Assembly: GCF_023008405.1 (NCBI RefSeq)
Contig: NZ_CP095376.1
Coordinates: 2,752,001 to 2,816,000 of the forward strand
Length of the DNA stretch: 64,000 nucleotides
Reading direction: 5' to 3'
From: Amycolatopsis sp. FBCC-B4732
Lineage (GTDB): Bacteria > Actinomycetota > Actinomycetes > Mycobacteriales > Pseudonocardiaceae
Part shown: in pieces, positions 1-7,771 of the stretch
Layout of the letters: each line of letters begins with the position of its first letter
Numbering within the stretch: position 1 is the first letter of the stretch
Program-made: the position numbers and the translations under genes
Notes under the pieces: generated by a model
Told to the model about the DNA's origin: nothing
What the model saw: the letters and a program-made list of their open reading frames with translations, nothing else
Database searches by the model: none

Positions 1-414
1 GGTGGCGAAGGTGACGTCGACGCCGTCCGCGGTCTCGGTCAGCGCCGTGATGGTGTCCCCGAAGAGGTATTCGCAGTCGCTGTGCGCGTAGAGGATTTCG
101 GCCAGGTCGCCGCGGCGGATCTCGATGTCTCCGCCGGTGAACTCGCCGGGGATGACCGCCTGCGGCTTGCCGGCGGCGTCGATGATCGTCTGGTCCTGCC
201 CGCCGGTCTGGCGCGCGAGGACGTCGTCGAGGATGCCCATCCGGTCGAGCACGCTCCGGTGGGTGGCGCCCTTGAAGTCGACCGCCTGCCCGCCGGGCCG
301 CACCGCCGGAGCGCGTTCGTCGACGGTGACGGTGCAGCCGTAGCGGGTCAGCCAGTGGGCGAGCGCGGGACCGGCGATGCCGGCGCCGGAGATCAGGACG
401 GTGAGGTTCTTCAT
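1..414 (-). CDS. FAD-dependent monooxygenase, N-terminal part (cut by window edge)
   Basis: The minus-strand reading frame starts with ATG at 414 and runs off the left edge without a stop, giving about 138 residues. It opens with a Rossmann dinucleotide-binding fingerprint (LISGAGIAGPALAHWL), followed by an acidic end of the second strand (VTVDERAP) and the segment GGQAVDFKGATHRSVLDRMGI, typical of group A flavoprotein hydroxylases of the UbiH/PHBH/TetX superfamily. Such enzymes use FAD and NAD(P)H to hydroxylate aromatic or polycyclic substrates. The substrate cannot be judged because the C-terminal DG and GD motifs lie outside the window. It is 52 bp upstream of the convergently unrelated phospholipase gene on the same strand, which could be in the same transcript or separate. 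Confidence 0.85.
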   Translation of the reverse strand, partial: MKNLTVLISGAGIAGPALAHWLTRYGCTVTVDERAPAVRPGGQAVDFKGATHRSVLDRMGILDDVLARQTGGQDQTIIDAAGKPQAVIPGEFTGGDIEIRRGDLAEILYAHSDCEYLFGDTITALTETADGVDVTFAT

Positions 415-466
415 GCCGCCGAGCTTCGCCAGGGACGCTTACCGGTCCCTGACGAAGCGCTGACGG

Positions 467-1864
467 CTATTCGGCGGCGCCGGTCAGCAGCGACTGGTAC
501 CAGGCGTCGTACGGGTGGTTCGTCGCCGGGTAGTTCGCCAGCGGCGTCGTCGCCTGGCTCGCCGAGTCGAAGTCCCAGCCGCGGACGAGCTTGCCCGACT
601 GGCGGGCCGAGGTGATGAACGCCGACTCCGTCGCGGGCGCGCCGTAGAACAGCGCGCCCTGCTGCAGCTCCGCGCTGTCGCCCTGCTGGAACTCGTCGAA
701 CGCGACCTGCCGGTAGCGGATCCGGTCGCCGGTGACGCCCGCGGTGTCCGCGCGCAGGGTGTTCGACGGCGTCGGCCCGTCGGCGCCGGTCCACACCCGC
801 ACGCGCCGGGAGCCGCTGGTGGCGGTGTCCTTGGCGAAGCGGGCGTCGGACGTCTTGGCGTTGCCGGTCCAGGCGACCGTCGTGGCCGACAGGGTGCCGG
901 TCCAGTTCCAGTTCTGGCTGCCGCTCTGGCTCTGGTGGATCTCCCGCAGGTGCGTCGCGTCGGTGAACGCGACGGTCGGCTGCACGCCGTTGTCGTACTG
1001 GTGGGAGGCCTGCCAGGTGAGCTCGCCGTCCGCACCGAGCTTGCCGACGTGGTACCAGAGCGTGGTCGCGGTCTGCGACTGGTGGACCTCGACGAGGTCA
1101 CCGTTGTCGTTCAGCGCGACGGCCGGGGTCTGCCCGCTGTCGTACTTCCCGTGCCGCAGCCAGGTGACCCGCCCGTCGGCGCCGTAGGTGCCCGTCCAGT
1201 ACCAGAGCGCGCCGCCGCCGGAGTCGTGCACCTCGACGAGCTGGCCACGCCCGTTGAGCGCGACCGCGGGGTGGTAGCCGACGTCCCTCTTGTACTCGGC
1301 GCGGCTGGTGCCGTCGCCGGACAGCAGCGGCAGCACACGCCCGCGCAGCGCGTCCACGGTCGGCTGCCCGGCGGGGTAGTCCTGCGCCCGCAGCAGCCGG
1401 CTGCCGAAGACGGACTCCAGCTCCTGGTTGACGGCGGTGAGGTTGCCCGCCGCGAACGAGGGGTTGTCGGTCAGGTTGTCCTTGAGGTCGAGCATGACGA
1501 CGATCGGCGCGGCGGCCGGGTGCTGTGCCGACCAGGTGTTCACCGCGGTCAGCCAGTCGCGCAGGTCGTTCGACGCCGGGTTGCCGCCGCTGTGGTCGAC
1601 GAGGTTGCCGGGGGAGTCGTGGCCGACCCCGTAGTCGTGGGTGCTCGCGTAGCCGTTGTCGTGGACGTCGAGCTCGATGAACCGGACGCCGTGGTCGAGC
1701 TGGTAGGCGATCGAGTTCTTGGCGCCGTCGACGTTGCCCGAATAGCTGTTGTGCGTCGCCCGGAACACCGAAGCGGTGAACGGCGGGCTCGCGGCGTGGG
1801 CCGTGCCGGTCAGCAGCGCGGTGGTGGTGAGCGCGGCGACGGCCAGTGCGGGCAGGCGGATCAT
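467..1864 (-). CDS. Secreted phosphatidylinositol-specific phospholipase C-like protein
   Basis: A 465-residue exported protein. Residues 1-24 form a Sec signal peptide ending THA-ASPP. The mature part begins with the PI-PLC X-domain motif RATHNSYSG (His about residue 38), followed by HGVRFIELDVHDNG and a second histidine region STHDYGVGHDS, matching the two-histidine plus acidic-residue active site of bacterial PI-PLC enzymes. The C-terminal half has repeated stretches with alternating V-A-L-N and V-E-V-H-x-S segments that resemble a beta-propeller or lectin-like repeat. The start at 1864 is chosen because the signal peptide begins exactly there and a GAGG-like site precedes it; the open frame extends further upstream without a signal. 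It is divergent from the LuxR-type regulator at 2133. Whether it cleaves phosphoinositides or another phosphodiester is unknown. Confidence 0.85.
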   Translation of the reverse strand: MIRLPALAVAALTTTALLTGTAHAASPPFTASVFRATHNSYSGNVDGAKNSIAYQLDHGVRFIELDVHDNGYASTHDYGVGHDSPGNLVDHSGGNPASNDLRDWLTAVNTWSAQHPAAAPIVVMLDLKDNLTDNPSFAAGNLTAVNQELESVFGSRLLRAQDYPAGQPTVDALRGRVLPLLSGDGTSRAEYKRDVGYHPAVALNGRGQLVEVHDSGGGALWYWTGTYGADGRVTWLRHGKYDSGQTPAVALNDNGDLVEVHQSQTATTLWYHVGKLGADGELTWQASHQYDNGVQPTVAFTDATHLREIHQSQSGSQNWNWTGTLSATTVAWTGNAKTSDARFAKDTATSGSRRVRVWTGADGPTPSNTLRADTAGVTGDRIRYRQVAFDEFQQGDSAELQQGALFYGAPATESAFITSARQSGKLVRGWDFDSASQATTPLANYPATNHPYDAWYQSLLTGAAE

Positions 1865-2132
1865 CCTCGGGTCCTCACGTCGGGGAACGGGGTGTGTCCA
1901 TCCTGGCCGTTGTGCGAGTGGTTGTCTTGAATTCCGTGAAAACGGTTGATCACGGTGTCGGGAGAATACCCGGAAAATGCTCACGGAATAGCAGATCAAG
2001 TGTCCGATCTGTCGGGTTTGTCGAGCCGCTTGGCGAATTATGCCAAATCGCTTCGCGCATTCGGGTACTTGGCGGGCCCCTTCGTTGTCATTATCCGGAG
2101 AACAGCTGTGCGCGGGTGGGGAGGCAGTGGGT
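1865..2132. other. Divergent intergenic region, AT-richer
   Basis: These 268 bases separate the phospholipase gene (minus) from the LuxR-type regulator (plus) and must hold both promoters. The stretch is visibly less GC-rich than its neighbours. A short inverted repeat TTGGC-(7)-GCCAA lies at 2030-2046. I see no RNA gene and no convincing additional coding sequence. Confidence 0.5.
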
Positions 2133-4712
2133 GTGGCGAACGACTGGCCGCTGGTCGGCCGCGAACAGGAGCTGGCGTTCGCGCGCCGGGCGCTGGCCGA
2201 CGCCGAGGTGTGCGGCCTGCTGCTGACCGGGCGCGCCGGTGCCGGCAAGACCCGCTTGGCCAAGGTGCTGCTGGCCGAACTGGCCGCCGGCGGGGCGCGC
2301 ACGCACTGGGTGCGCGCGATGTCGTCGGCGTCGACGATCCCGTTCGGCGCCTTCGCCCACCTCCTGCCGGGCAGCGCCGACGGCACGGCGGACCGCGCGC
2401 ACCGGCTGAACCAGGTCGCGGGTCACCTCACCCGCGGCGCGGAAGGGCGGCGGCTGGTGCTCTGCGTCGACGACGCGCACCTGCTCGACGACCTGTCCGC
2501 GACCCTGGTGCACCAGCTGGCCGCGACGGCGTCGGCGTTCGTCATCGTGATCGCGCCGCACGGCGTGAGCGTGCCCGACCCGGTGTTCGCGATGTGGAAG
2601 GACCGCGTCGCCGAGCGCCTCGACGTCGGCGAGCTGAGCCGGTCGCAGACCATCGAGCTGATCACCGCGGCGCTGGGCGGGCGGCTGGAGGACGGCGCGG
2701 AGCACCGGCTGTGGCACCTGAGCCTCGGGAACCCGCTGTTCCTGCGCGAACTCGTCCAAGGCGGGCTCGACAGCGGTTCGCTGGCGGCCACGGACGGGCT
2801 GTGGCGGTGGAGCGGCGCGCTCACCGCGACCCCGCGGCTGGTCGAGCTGATCGAAACCCGCACCGACCGCGTCGACGCCGACGAACGGCGGCTGCTGGAA
2901 CTGCTGGCGTTCGGGGGGCCGCTGGGCTGCGAACCGCTGGTCCGGCTGGGCGCCGCGAACGTCCTCGCCGCGGCCGAGCGGGCCGGGCTCGTCGTTTCGG
3001 AACGCACCGGGCGGCGGCTGAACGTCCGCCTGGCGCACCCGCTCTACGCCGAGGTGATCCGGCGCCGGACGTCACCGCTGCGGCAGCGCGACACCTACCG
3101 CATCCTGGCGAGGACGCTCGACCTGACCGGCGCCCGGCGCGCCGAGGACAAGCCGCGGCTGGTCCGCTGGCGGCTGGCCGCCGGGCTGCCGACCGACCCC
3201 CAGCTCGTCCGCGCCGTGGCGGAGACGTTGCTGCGCAAGGACTTTCCGCAGGCCGAGCAGCTGGCCGCGGAAGCCGTCCGGCTCGGCGGCGGGTTCGCCG
3301 GGAAGTACCTGCTGGCCCAGGTCCGGATCGCGGGCGGGCGGCACGCGGACGCCGACGCGCTGCTGGCGGAGCTCGCCGGCGAGACGGTGTCGGACGCCCA
3401 GCACGCGCGGGTCGCCGGGACGCGGGCGCGGAACCTGGCGTTCGGCCTGAACCGCTTCGCCGAGGCGGAAGCCGTCCTGGACACGGCGGAGACGGCGGTG
3501 TCCGGCCCGGCCGACGAACTGGTGGTCGCCCGTGCGGCCCTGCGCGCGGCGGAAGGTGCGTGCCGCGCGGCGCTGGACCTGCTCGGCCCGGTGCTGGACC
3601 GCAACCCCCGCGGCGACGCACTGCGCCTCGGCGCGTTGGTCGTGGCGGCCGGTGCGCTGGCCGAGTCCGGCCGCACGGAGGCGTGCCTCGGCGTCGTCGA
3701 GGAGGGACTGGCGATCGCGGTCGCCGACGCGTCCGCGCCGGGCGCCCGCGTCCGGCTGGAGCACGCGCGGGTGGTGGCGCTGTGCCGCGCGGGCCGGCTG
3801 GAGGAGGCCGAGGACCTGGCGGGCGAGGACTACCGGGACGCGGTCGGCGACCGCTGGGGCCCGGCACTGGCGGCCGCGGCGGCGTCCCTCGGCACGGTCG
3901 CGCTGGCGTACGGGAACGTGCGCGGGGCGATCCGGCGGCTGCGCGAAGCCTTGGCGGTGGAGGGACACGACCAGCCGCACGAGTTCCGTCCCGCGGTCCT
4001 GGGCGCGCTGGCCCGGGCGTCGGCGATGGCCGGGCAGGTGGTGGAGGCGGACCTGCCGGGCCCGCTCGGCCGCTGGGCGGCGGCCTGGACAGCGGCGTCC
4101 CGCGGCGAGCTGACCCGCGCGGCGGCACTGGCTTCGGAGGCGGCGGCCGAGGCGGAGTCGACGGGCCGGTCGGCGATCGCGGCCGAGATCCGGCACGACG
4201 TGGTCCGCTTCGGCGTCCCTTCGTTCGGTTCGGACCTGGACGGTCCGCTGGTGGCGTGCTACTCGGCGCACGCACGGGCGCTGTCCTCAGGGGACGCGGT
4301 CGCGCTGGACGCGGTGGCGACGGCGTTCGCCGACATCGGGGCGCGCCTGCTCGCGGCGGAGGCAGCGGCGGAGGCGGCCCGGGCCCACCGGGCGGCGGGC
4401 AAACTGGGGAGCGCGGTCGGTGCGGCCCAGCGGGCGCAGTCGTGGCTGGTGTCCTGTGAGGACGCCGCGACGCCGGCGCTGGCGTCGCTGGACACCCCGC
4501 TCGACCTGACGGTCCGGGAGCTGGAGATCGCCCGCCTGGTGGCGACGGGCTTGACGAGCCGCGCGGTGGCGGACCGCCTGGTGGTGTCGGTGCGGACGGT
4601 GGACAACGTGCTGCACGGTGTTTACGCGAAGCTGGGTATTTCGGGACGGCGCGAGCTGGCTTCGGTGGTGGGGCAACCGGAGCCGGGGAGTAGCGCTTCG
4701 GCCGGCCCGTAG
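2133..4712 (+). CDS. Large ATPase (STAND-like) regulator with C-terminal LuxR HTH
   Basis: An 859-residue transcription regulator. A P-loop GRAGAGKT is at residues 33-40, a Walker B region LVLCVDDAHLLDD near residue 110, then a long alpha-helical repeat region, and a C-terminal LuxR/GerE helix-turn-helix (LTVRELEIARLVATGLT ... VSVRTVDNVLHGVYAKLGI) at about 791-850. This is the layout of MalT/LAL-type signal-integrating ATPase regulators. The GTG at 2133 is preferred because GGGGAGG stands 8 bases upstream and the protein begins with the usual LVGREQE segment. It lies directly upstream of and in the same direction as the repeat protein and dynamin genes. In mycobacteria the regulator IniR, a similar large ATPase/HTH protein, sits next to iniBAC, so control of the downstream operon is a reasonable inference. 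Confidence 0.88.
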   Translation: MANDWPLVGREQELAFARRALADAEVCGLLLTGRAGAGKTRLAKVLLAELAAGGARTHWVRAMSSASTIPFGAFAHLLPGSADGTADRAHRLNQVAGHLTRGAEGRRLVLCVDDAHLLDDLSATLVHQLAATASAFVIVIAPHGVSVPDPVFAMWKDRVAERLDVGELSRSQTIELITAALGGRLEDGAEHRLWHLSLGNPLFLRELVQGGLDSGSLAATDGLWRWSGALTATPRLVELIETRTDRVDADERRLLELLAFGGPLGCEPLVRLGAANVLAAAERAGLVVSERTGRRLNVRLAHPLYAEVIRRRTSPLRQRDTYRILARTLDLTGARRAEDKPRLVRWRLAAGLPTDPQLVRAVAETLLRKDFPQAEQLAAEAVRLGGGFAGKYLLAQVRIAGGRHADADALLAELAGETVSDAQHARVAGTRARNLAFGLNRFAEAEAVLDTAETAVSGPADELVVARAALRAAEGACRAALDLLGPVLDRNPRGDALRLGALVVAAGALAESGRTEACLGVVEEGLAIAVADASAPGARVRLEHARVVALCRAGRLEEAEDLAGEDYRDAVGDRWGPALAAAAASLGTVALAYGNVRGAIRRLREALAVEGHDQPHEFRPAVLGALARASAMAGQVVEADLPGPLGRWAAAWTAASRGELTRAAALASEAAAEAESTGRSAIAAEIRHDVVRFGVPSFGSDLDGPLVACYSAHARALSSGDAVALDAVATAFADIGARLLAAEAAAEAARAHRAAGKLGSAVGAAQRAQSWLVSCEDAATPALASLDTPLDLTVRELEIARLVATGLTSRAVADRLVVSVRTVDNVLHGVYAKLGISGRRELASVVGQPEPGSSASAGP

Positions 4713-4758
4713 GTAGCCGGCGGCGCGGGGGCCGGTGAAGCCGAGTAGGCCGCTACTC
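4688..4758. promoter_or_regulatory. Candidate LuxR-type half-sites GAGTAG before the repeat gene
   Basis: Three copies of GAGTAG surround the end of the regulator gene and its downstream spacer: plus orientation at 4688-4693 and 4743-4748, minus orientation at 4753-4758. The last two form an inverted pair with a 4-base gap, and 4688-4695 with 4751-4758 form an 8-base inverted repeat. They lie about 85 bases before the start of the repeat-protein gene. Seen directly; binding by the upstream regulator is a guess. Confidence 0.35.
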
Positions 4759-4842
4759 ATGACCGGAGCGGTTCCGGGCCCAAGACTGGATGACAACGGA
4801 GGGGCACGGGCTTCACCGATCCGAATGTCAGGAGTGCACACG

Positions 4843-5904
4843 ATGACGACTTCATCGGGCGACGTTTTCCAGAACGAGCAGGGCACCGGGGGCGGCGGTC
4901 AGTTCAACGAGCAGGCGTCCACGGGCGGTTCGGGGAACATCTTCCAGAACGAGCAGGGTTCCGGGGGTTCCGGGGGCGACCAGTTCAACGAGCAGGCCTC
5001 GACGGGCGGTCGTGGGGACATCTTCCAGAACGAGCAGGGCTCGGGTGGGCACGGTGGGAACCAGTTCAACGAGCAGGCCTCGACGGGTGGTCGTGGGGAC
5101 ATCTTCCAGAACGAGCAGGGCTCCGGCCGCGGCGGCAACCAGTTCAACGAACAGGCCTCAGCCGGCCACCACGGCGATGTGTTCCAGAACGAGCAGGGCT
5201 CGGGCGGTCACGGCGGCGGCCAGTTCAACGAGCAGGCCTCCACCGGCGGCGTAGGCGACATCTTCCAGAACGAGCAGGGCTCGGGTGGGCACGGTGGGAA
5301 CCAGTTCAACGAGCAGGCCTCGACGGGTGGTCGTGGGGACATCTTCCAGAACGAGCAGGGCTCGGGTGGGCACGGTGGGAACCAGTTCAACGAGCAGGCC
5401 TCCACGGGCGGCCACGGGAGCATCTTCCAGAACGAGCAGGGCTCGGGCGGTCACGGCGGGAACCAGTTCAACGAGCAGGCCTCGACCGGCGGCCACGGCA
5501 ACATCTTCCAGAACCAGCAAGGCGCGGGCCACGGCGGCAACCAGTTCAACGAGCAGGCCTCCACGGGCGGTCACGGGAGCATCTTCCAGAACGAGCAGGG
5601 TTCCGGCGGTCACGGCGGGAACCAGTTCAACGAGCAGGCCTCGACCGGCGGCCACGGCAACATCTTCCAGAACCAGCAAGGCGCGGGCCACGGCGGCAAC
5701 CAGTTCAACGAGCAGGCCTCCACCGGCGGACACGGCAACATCTTCCAGAACGAGCAGGCCCAGGGCCACCACGGCGGCAACCAGTTCAACGAACAGGCCG
5801 CCACCGAGCACCACGACCGCGGCCACGAAGAGCACCACCACGGTGGCCACGACCACCACGCCGACCACCACGCCGACCACCACCACGACGTCGAGCACTA
5901 CTGA
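4843..5904 (+). CDS. FNEQ/FQNEQ tandem-repeat protein with His-rich tail (IniB position)
   Basis: A 353-residue low-complexity protein with no signal peptide or membrane segment. It is built of about 11 units of 26-27 residues, each with two half-repeats: one like GNQFNEQASTGGHG and one like NIFQNEQGSGGHG. The half-repeats share F-(x)-N-E-Q, so the protein shows about 24 short strand-like blocks spaced by Gly/His/Ser turns, as in solenoid or amyloid-type (curli-like) repeats. The last 35 residues are almost only His, Asp, Glu and Gly and should bind divalent metals. ATG at 4843 is favoured over the in-frame ATG at 4825 by AGGAG at 4830-4834. It occupies the place of iniB, whose mycobacterial product is also a Gly-rich repeat protein, but no IniB N-terminal domain is recognisable. 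Function unknown; the repeat architecture suggests a polymer or scaffold for the adjacent dynamins. Confidence 0.85.
   Translation: MTTSSGDVFQNEQGTGGGGQFNEQASTGGSGNIFQNEQGSGGSGGDQFNEQASTGGRGDIFQNEQGSGGHGGNQFNEQASTGGRGDIFQNEQGSGRGGNQFNEQASAGHHGDVFQNEQGSGGHGGGQFNEQASTGGVGDIFQNEQGSGGHGGNQFNEQASTGGRGDIFQNEQGSGGHGGNQFNEQASTGGHGSIFQNEQGSGGHGGNQFNEQASTGGHGNIFQNQQGAGHGGNQFNEQASTGGHGSIFQNEQGSGGHGGNQFNEQASTGGHGNIFQNQQGAGHGGNQFNEQASTGGHGNIFQNEQAQGHHGGNQFNEQAATEHHDRGHEEHHHGGHDHHADHHADHHHDVEHY
4900..5800 (+). repeat. About 11 tandem 78-81 bp units coding FNEQ...FQNEQ
   Basis: The DNA repeats with an 81-bp period (some units 78 bp), with blocks such as CAGTTCAACGAGCAGGCCTC and ATCTTCCAGAACGAGCAGGG recurring almost unchanged. 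Units near 5270-5400 and near 5455-5700 are nearly identical over long stretches, showing recent unequal exchange. The unit pair at 5413-5558 is repeated at 5572-5717. All units keep the reading frame. Confidence 0.95.
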
Positions 5905-5932
5905 GCCGGCGCGGTAAGCACGAGGAGCGGTC

Positions 5933-7771
5933 ATGCAGGAGCCGAGTGGCGGGGGGCGCATCGCTCTCGACACCCTCGACCTCGCGGTCAAGGGCGCGAC
6001 GGCCTACGGGCGGGACGACCTCGTCCGGCGCCTCACCGACGCCCGGCGCCTGCTGTCCGAACCGGACGTCACCGTCTACGTCGTCGGGGAATTCAAGCAG
6101 GGCAAGAGTTCGCTCATCAACGCGCTGCTGACCGCCAAGATCTGCCCGGTCGACGACGACATCGCGACCGCGGTGCCGACGGTCGTCCGGTTCGCGCCGG
6201 AGTCCGGGGCTCTGGCGACCTACGAGCCGGCCGATCCGTCGTCGCCGCCGTGGACCGAGCGGATCTCCCTCGAAGACCTTCCGTCCCACGTCAGTGAAGC
6301 CGGGAATCCCGGCAACCTGCGGAAACTCAAGTCCGTCACCGCGTCGATCAGCCGCCAGCTGCTGTCCGGCGGGCTGGTGCTGGTCGACACCCCCGGCGTC
6401 GGCGGGCTCGGCTCGCTGCACAATGCCGTCACCGTCAGCTCGCTCCCGCGGGCGCACGCCGTCCTGTTCCTCTCGGACGCCTCCCAGGAACTCACCGCCG
6501 CCGAGCTGCGGTTCCTCCGGACGGTGAAAGAACTCTGCCCGAGTGTCTTCTTCGTCCTCACCAAGATCGACCTCTACCCGCAGTGGCGCCGCATCCTCGA
6601 CCTCAACGCCGGCCACCTCGCGGCGTGCGGCATCAGCATCGACACCGTCGCCGTCTCCTCGGAGCTGCGCACCGTCGCCGCCCGCTCGGCCGATCAGGAG
6701 CTGAACGTCGAGTCCGGCTTCCCGCAGCTGGTCAAGTGCCTGCAGGGCGTGGTCGGGGACGCCGAGCGGTCGGCGCTCAACGCCGTCGGCCTGCACGTCG
6801 GGTCCGCGGTCGGGCAGCTGCACGCCACCCTGCGCGCCCGCCGCACCGCGCTCGCGCACCCCGAGCAGTCCGCCGCGCTCGTCGCGGAGCTCGGGCGCGT
6901 CAACGAGCGCGTCGACGCGCTGCGCAGCCAGTCCGCCAAGTGGCAGCAGCTCCTCTTCGACGGTTTCGCCGACATTTCGTCCGATGTGGACTACGACCTG
7001 CGCGCCCGTTCCCGAGGGGTGTTGCACGAAGCCGAAGAGGCCATCGAGGACGGTGACCCGGCCAAGAACTGGGCCGAGTTCGAGAAGTGGCTCCGGCAGC
7101 GCCTGGCGAACGAGACGCTCGAGAACTACGCGACCTTCGTCAAGCAGGCCAGGGTGCTGGCCGGCCGCGTCGCCGACCACTTCGAGCTCGCCGAGTCCCA
7201 AGCCGTGCTGCCGCGCGAGATCCAGGCGCCGGTCCGGGTGGTGGAGGAGATCGACATCGACGCGTCCTTCACCGGCGTCAAGACCCGCGGTACCACCGGG
7301 ATGGCCGCGTTCCAGAAGGCCTACAGCGGCTTCCTGATGTTCTCCATGCTCACGAAGATGGCCGCATTGGCCATCCCGACGCCGTTCGGGGTGGCGGCCG
7401 GCCTGCTCATGGGCCGCTCCGGCTTCCTCGACGAACGCAAGCGGCAGCTGGAAAAACGCCGCGGCCTGGCCAAGACGGCGGTGCGCCGGTTCGTCGACGA
7501 GTTCAACCTCCAGGTCGGCAAGGACTCCCGCGACGCGATGCGAACCGTCCAAAGAGAACTCCGCGACGCCTACAGCGCGCGCGTCGAAGAACTCCAGCGG
7601 TCCCTCACCGAAGCGCTGGCGAACGCGAAGAAGGCCGTCGTCGACGTCGACACCGAAGCGGCCGAGCTCAAGCGGCTCGAAGCCGACATCGAAGCCCTCG
7701 AGGTGCTCGGCCGGCGCGCCGAGGAGCTCACCGTCCGCAGCGCGCCCAAGCCCAAGGCGGTGGCCAGATGA
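5933..7771 (+). CDS. Dynamin-like GTPase, IniA-type, with membrane hairpin
   Basis: A 612-residue bacterial dynamin. GTPase motifs: G1 GEFKQGKSS at residues 52-60, switch-type threonine in DIATAVPTVV, G3 DTPGVG at 152-157, and G4 TKID at 210-213. A long helical region follows, with a hydrophobic hairpin (LMFSMLTKMAALAIP ... FGVAAGLLMG) at about 463-492, and a coiled-coil C-terminus rich in Glu and Lys. This matches IniA-type dynamins in length (about 640 in Mycobacterium tuberculosis) and layout; those bind membranes and promote fission or repair of the inner membrane. GAGGAG at 5922-5927 marks ATG 5933. The stop overlaps the next GTPase start by ATGA, so the two are probably made in fixed ratio and act as a pair. 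Confidence 0.92.
   Translation: MQEPSGGGRIALDTLDLAVKGATAYGRDDLVRRLTDARRLLSEPDVTVYVVGEFKQGKSSLINALLTAKICPVDDDIATAVPTVVRFAPESGALATYEPADPSSPPWTERISLEDLPSHVSEAGNPGNLRKLKSVTASISRQLLSGGLVLVDTPGVGGLGSLHNAVTVSSLPRAHAVLFLSDASQELTAAELRFLRTVKELCPSVFFVLTKIDLYPQWRRILDLNAGHLAACGISIDTVAVSSELRTVAARSADQELNVESGFPQLVKCLQGVVGDAERSALNAVGLHVGSAVGQLHATLRARRTALAHPEQSAALVAELGRVNERVDALRSQSAKWQQLLFDGFADISSDVDYDLRARSRGVLHEAEEAIEDGDPAKNWAEFEKWLRQRLANETLENYATFVKQARVLAGRVADHFELAESQAVLPREIQAPVRVVEEIDIDASFTGVKTRGTTGMAAFQKAYSGFLMFSMLTKMAALAIPTPFGVAAGLLMGRSGFLDERKRQLEKRRGLAKTAVRRFVDEFNLQVGKDSRDAMRTVQRELRDAYSARVEELQRSLTEALANAKKAVVDVDTEAAELKRLEADIEALEVLGRRAEELTVRSAPKPKAVAR

Noticed and set aside
467..2386. Phospholipase start further upstream than 1864
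   Set aside because: The extra N-terminal part overlaps the regulator region and would bury the signal peptide.
4900..5800. Regular repeats resembling a CRISPR array
   Set aside because: The units are 78-81 bases, keep a single reading frame and have no unique spacers; they code the FNEQ protein.
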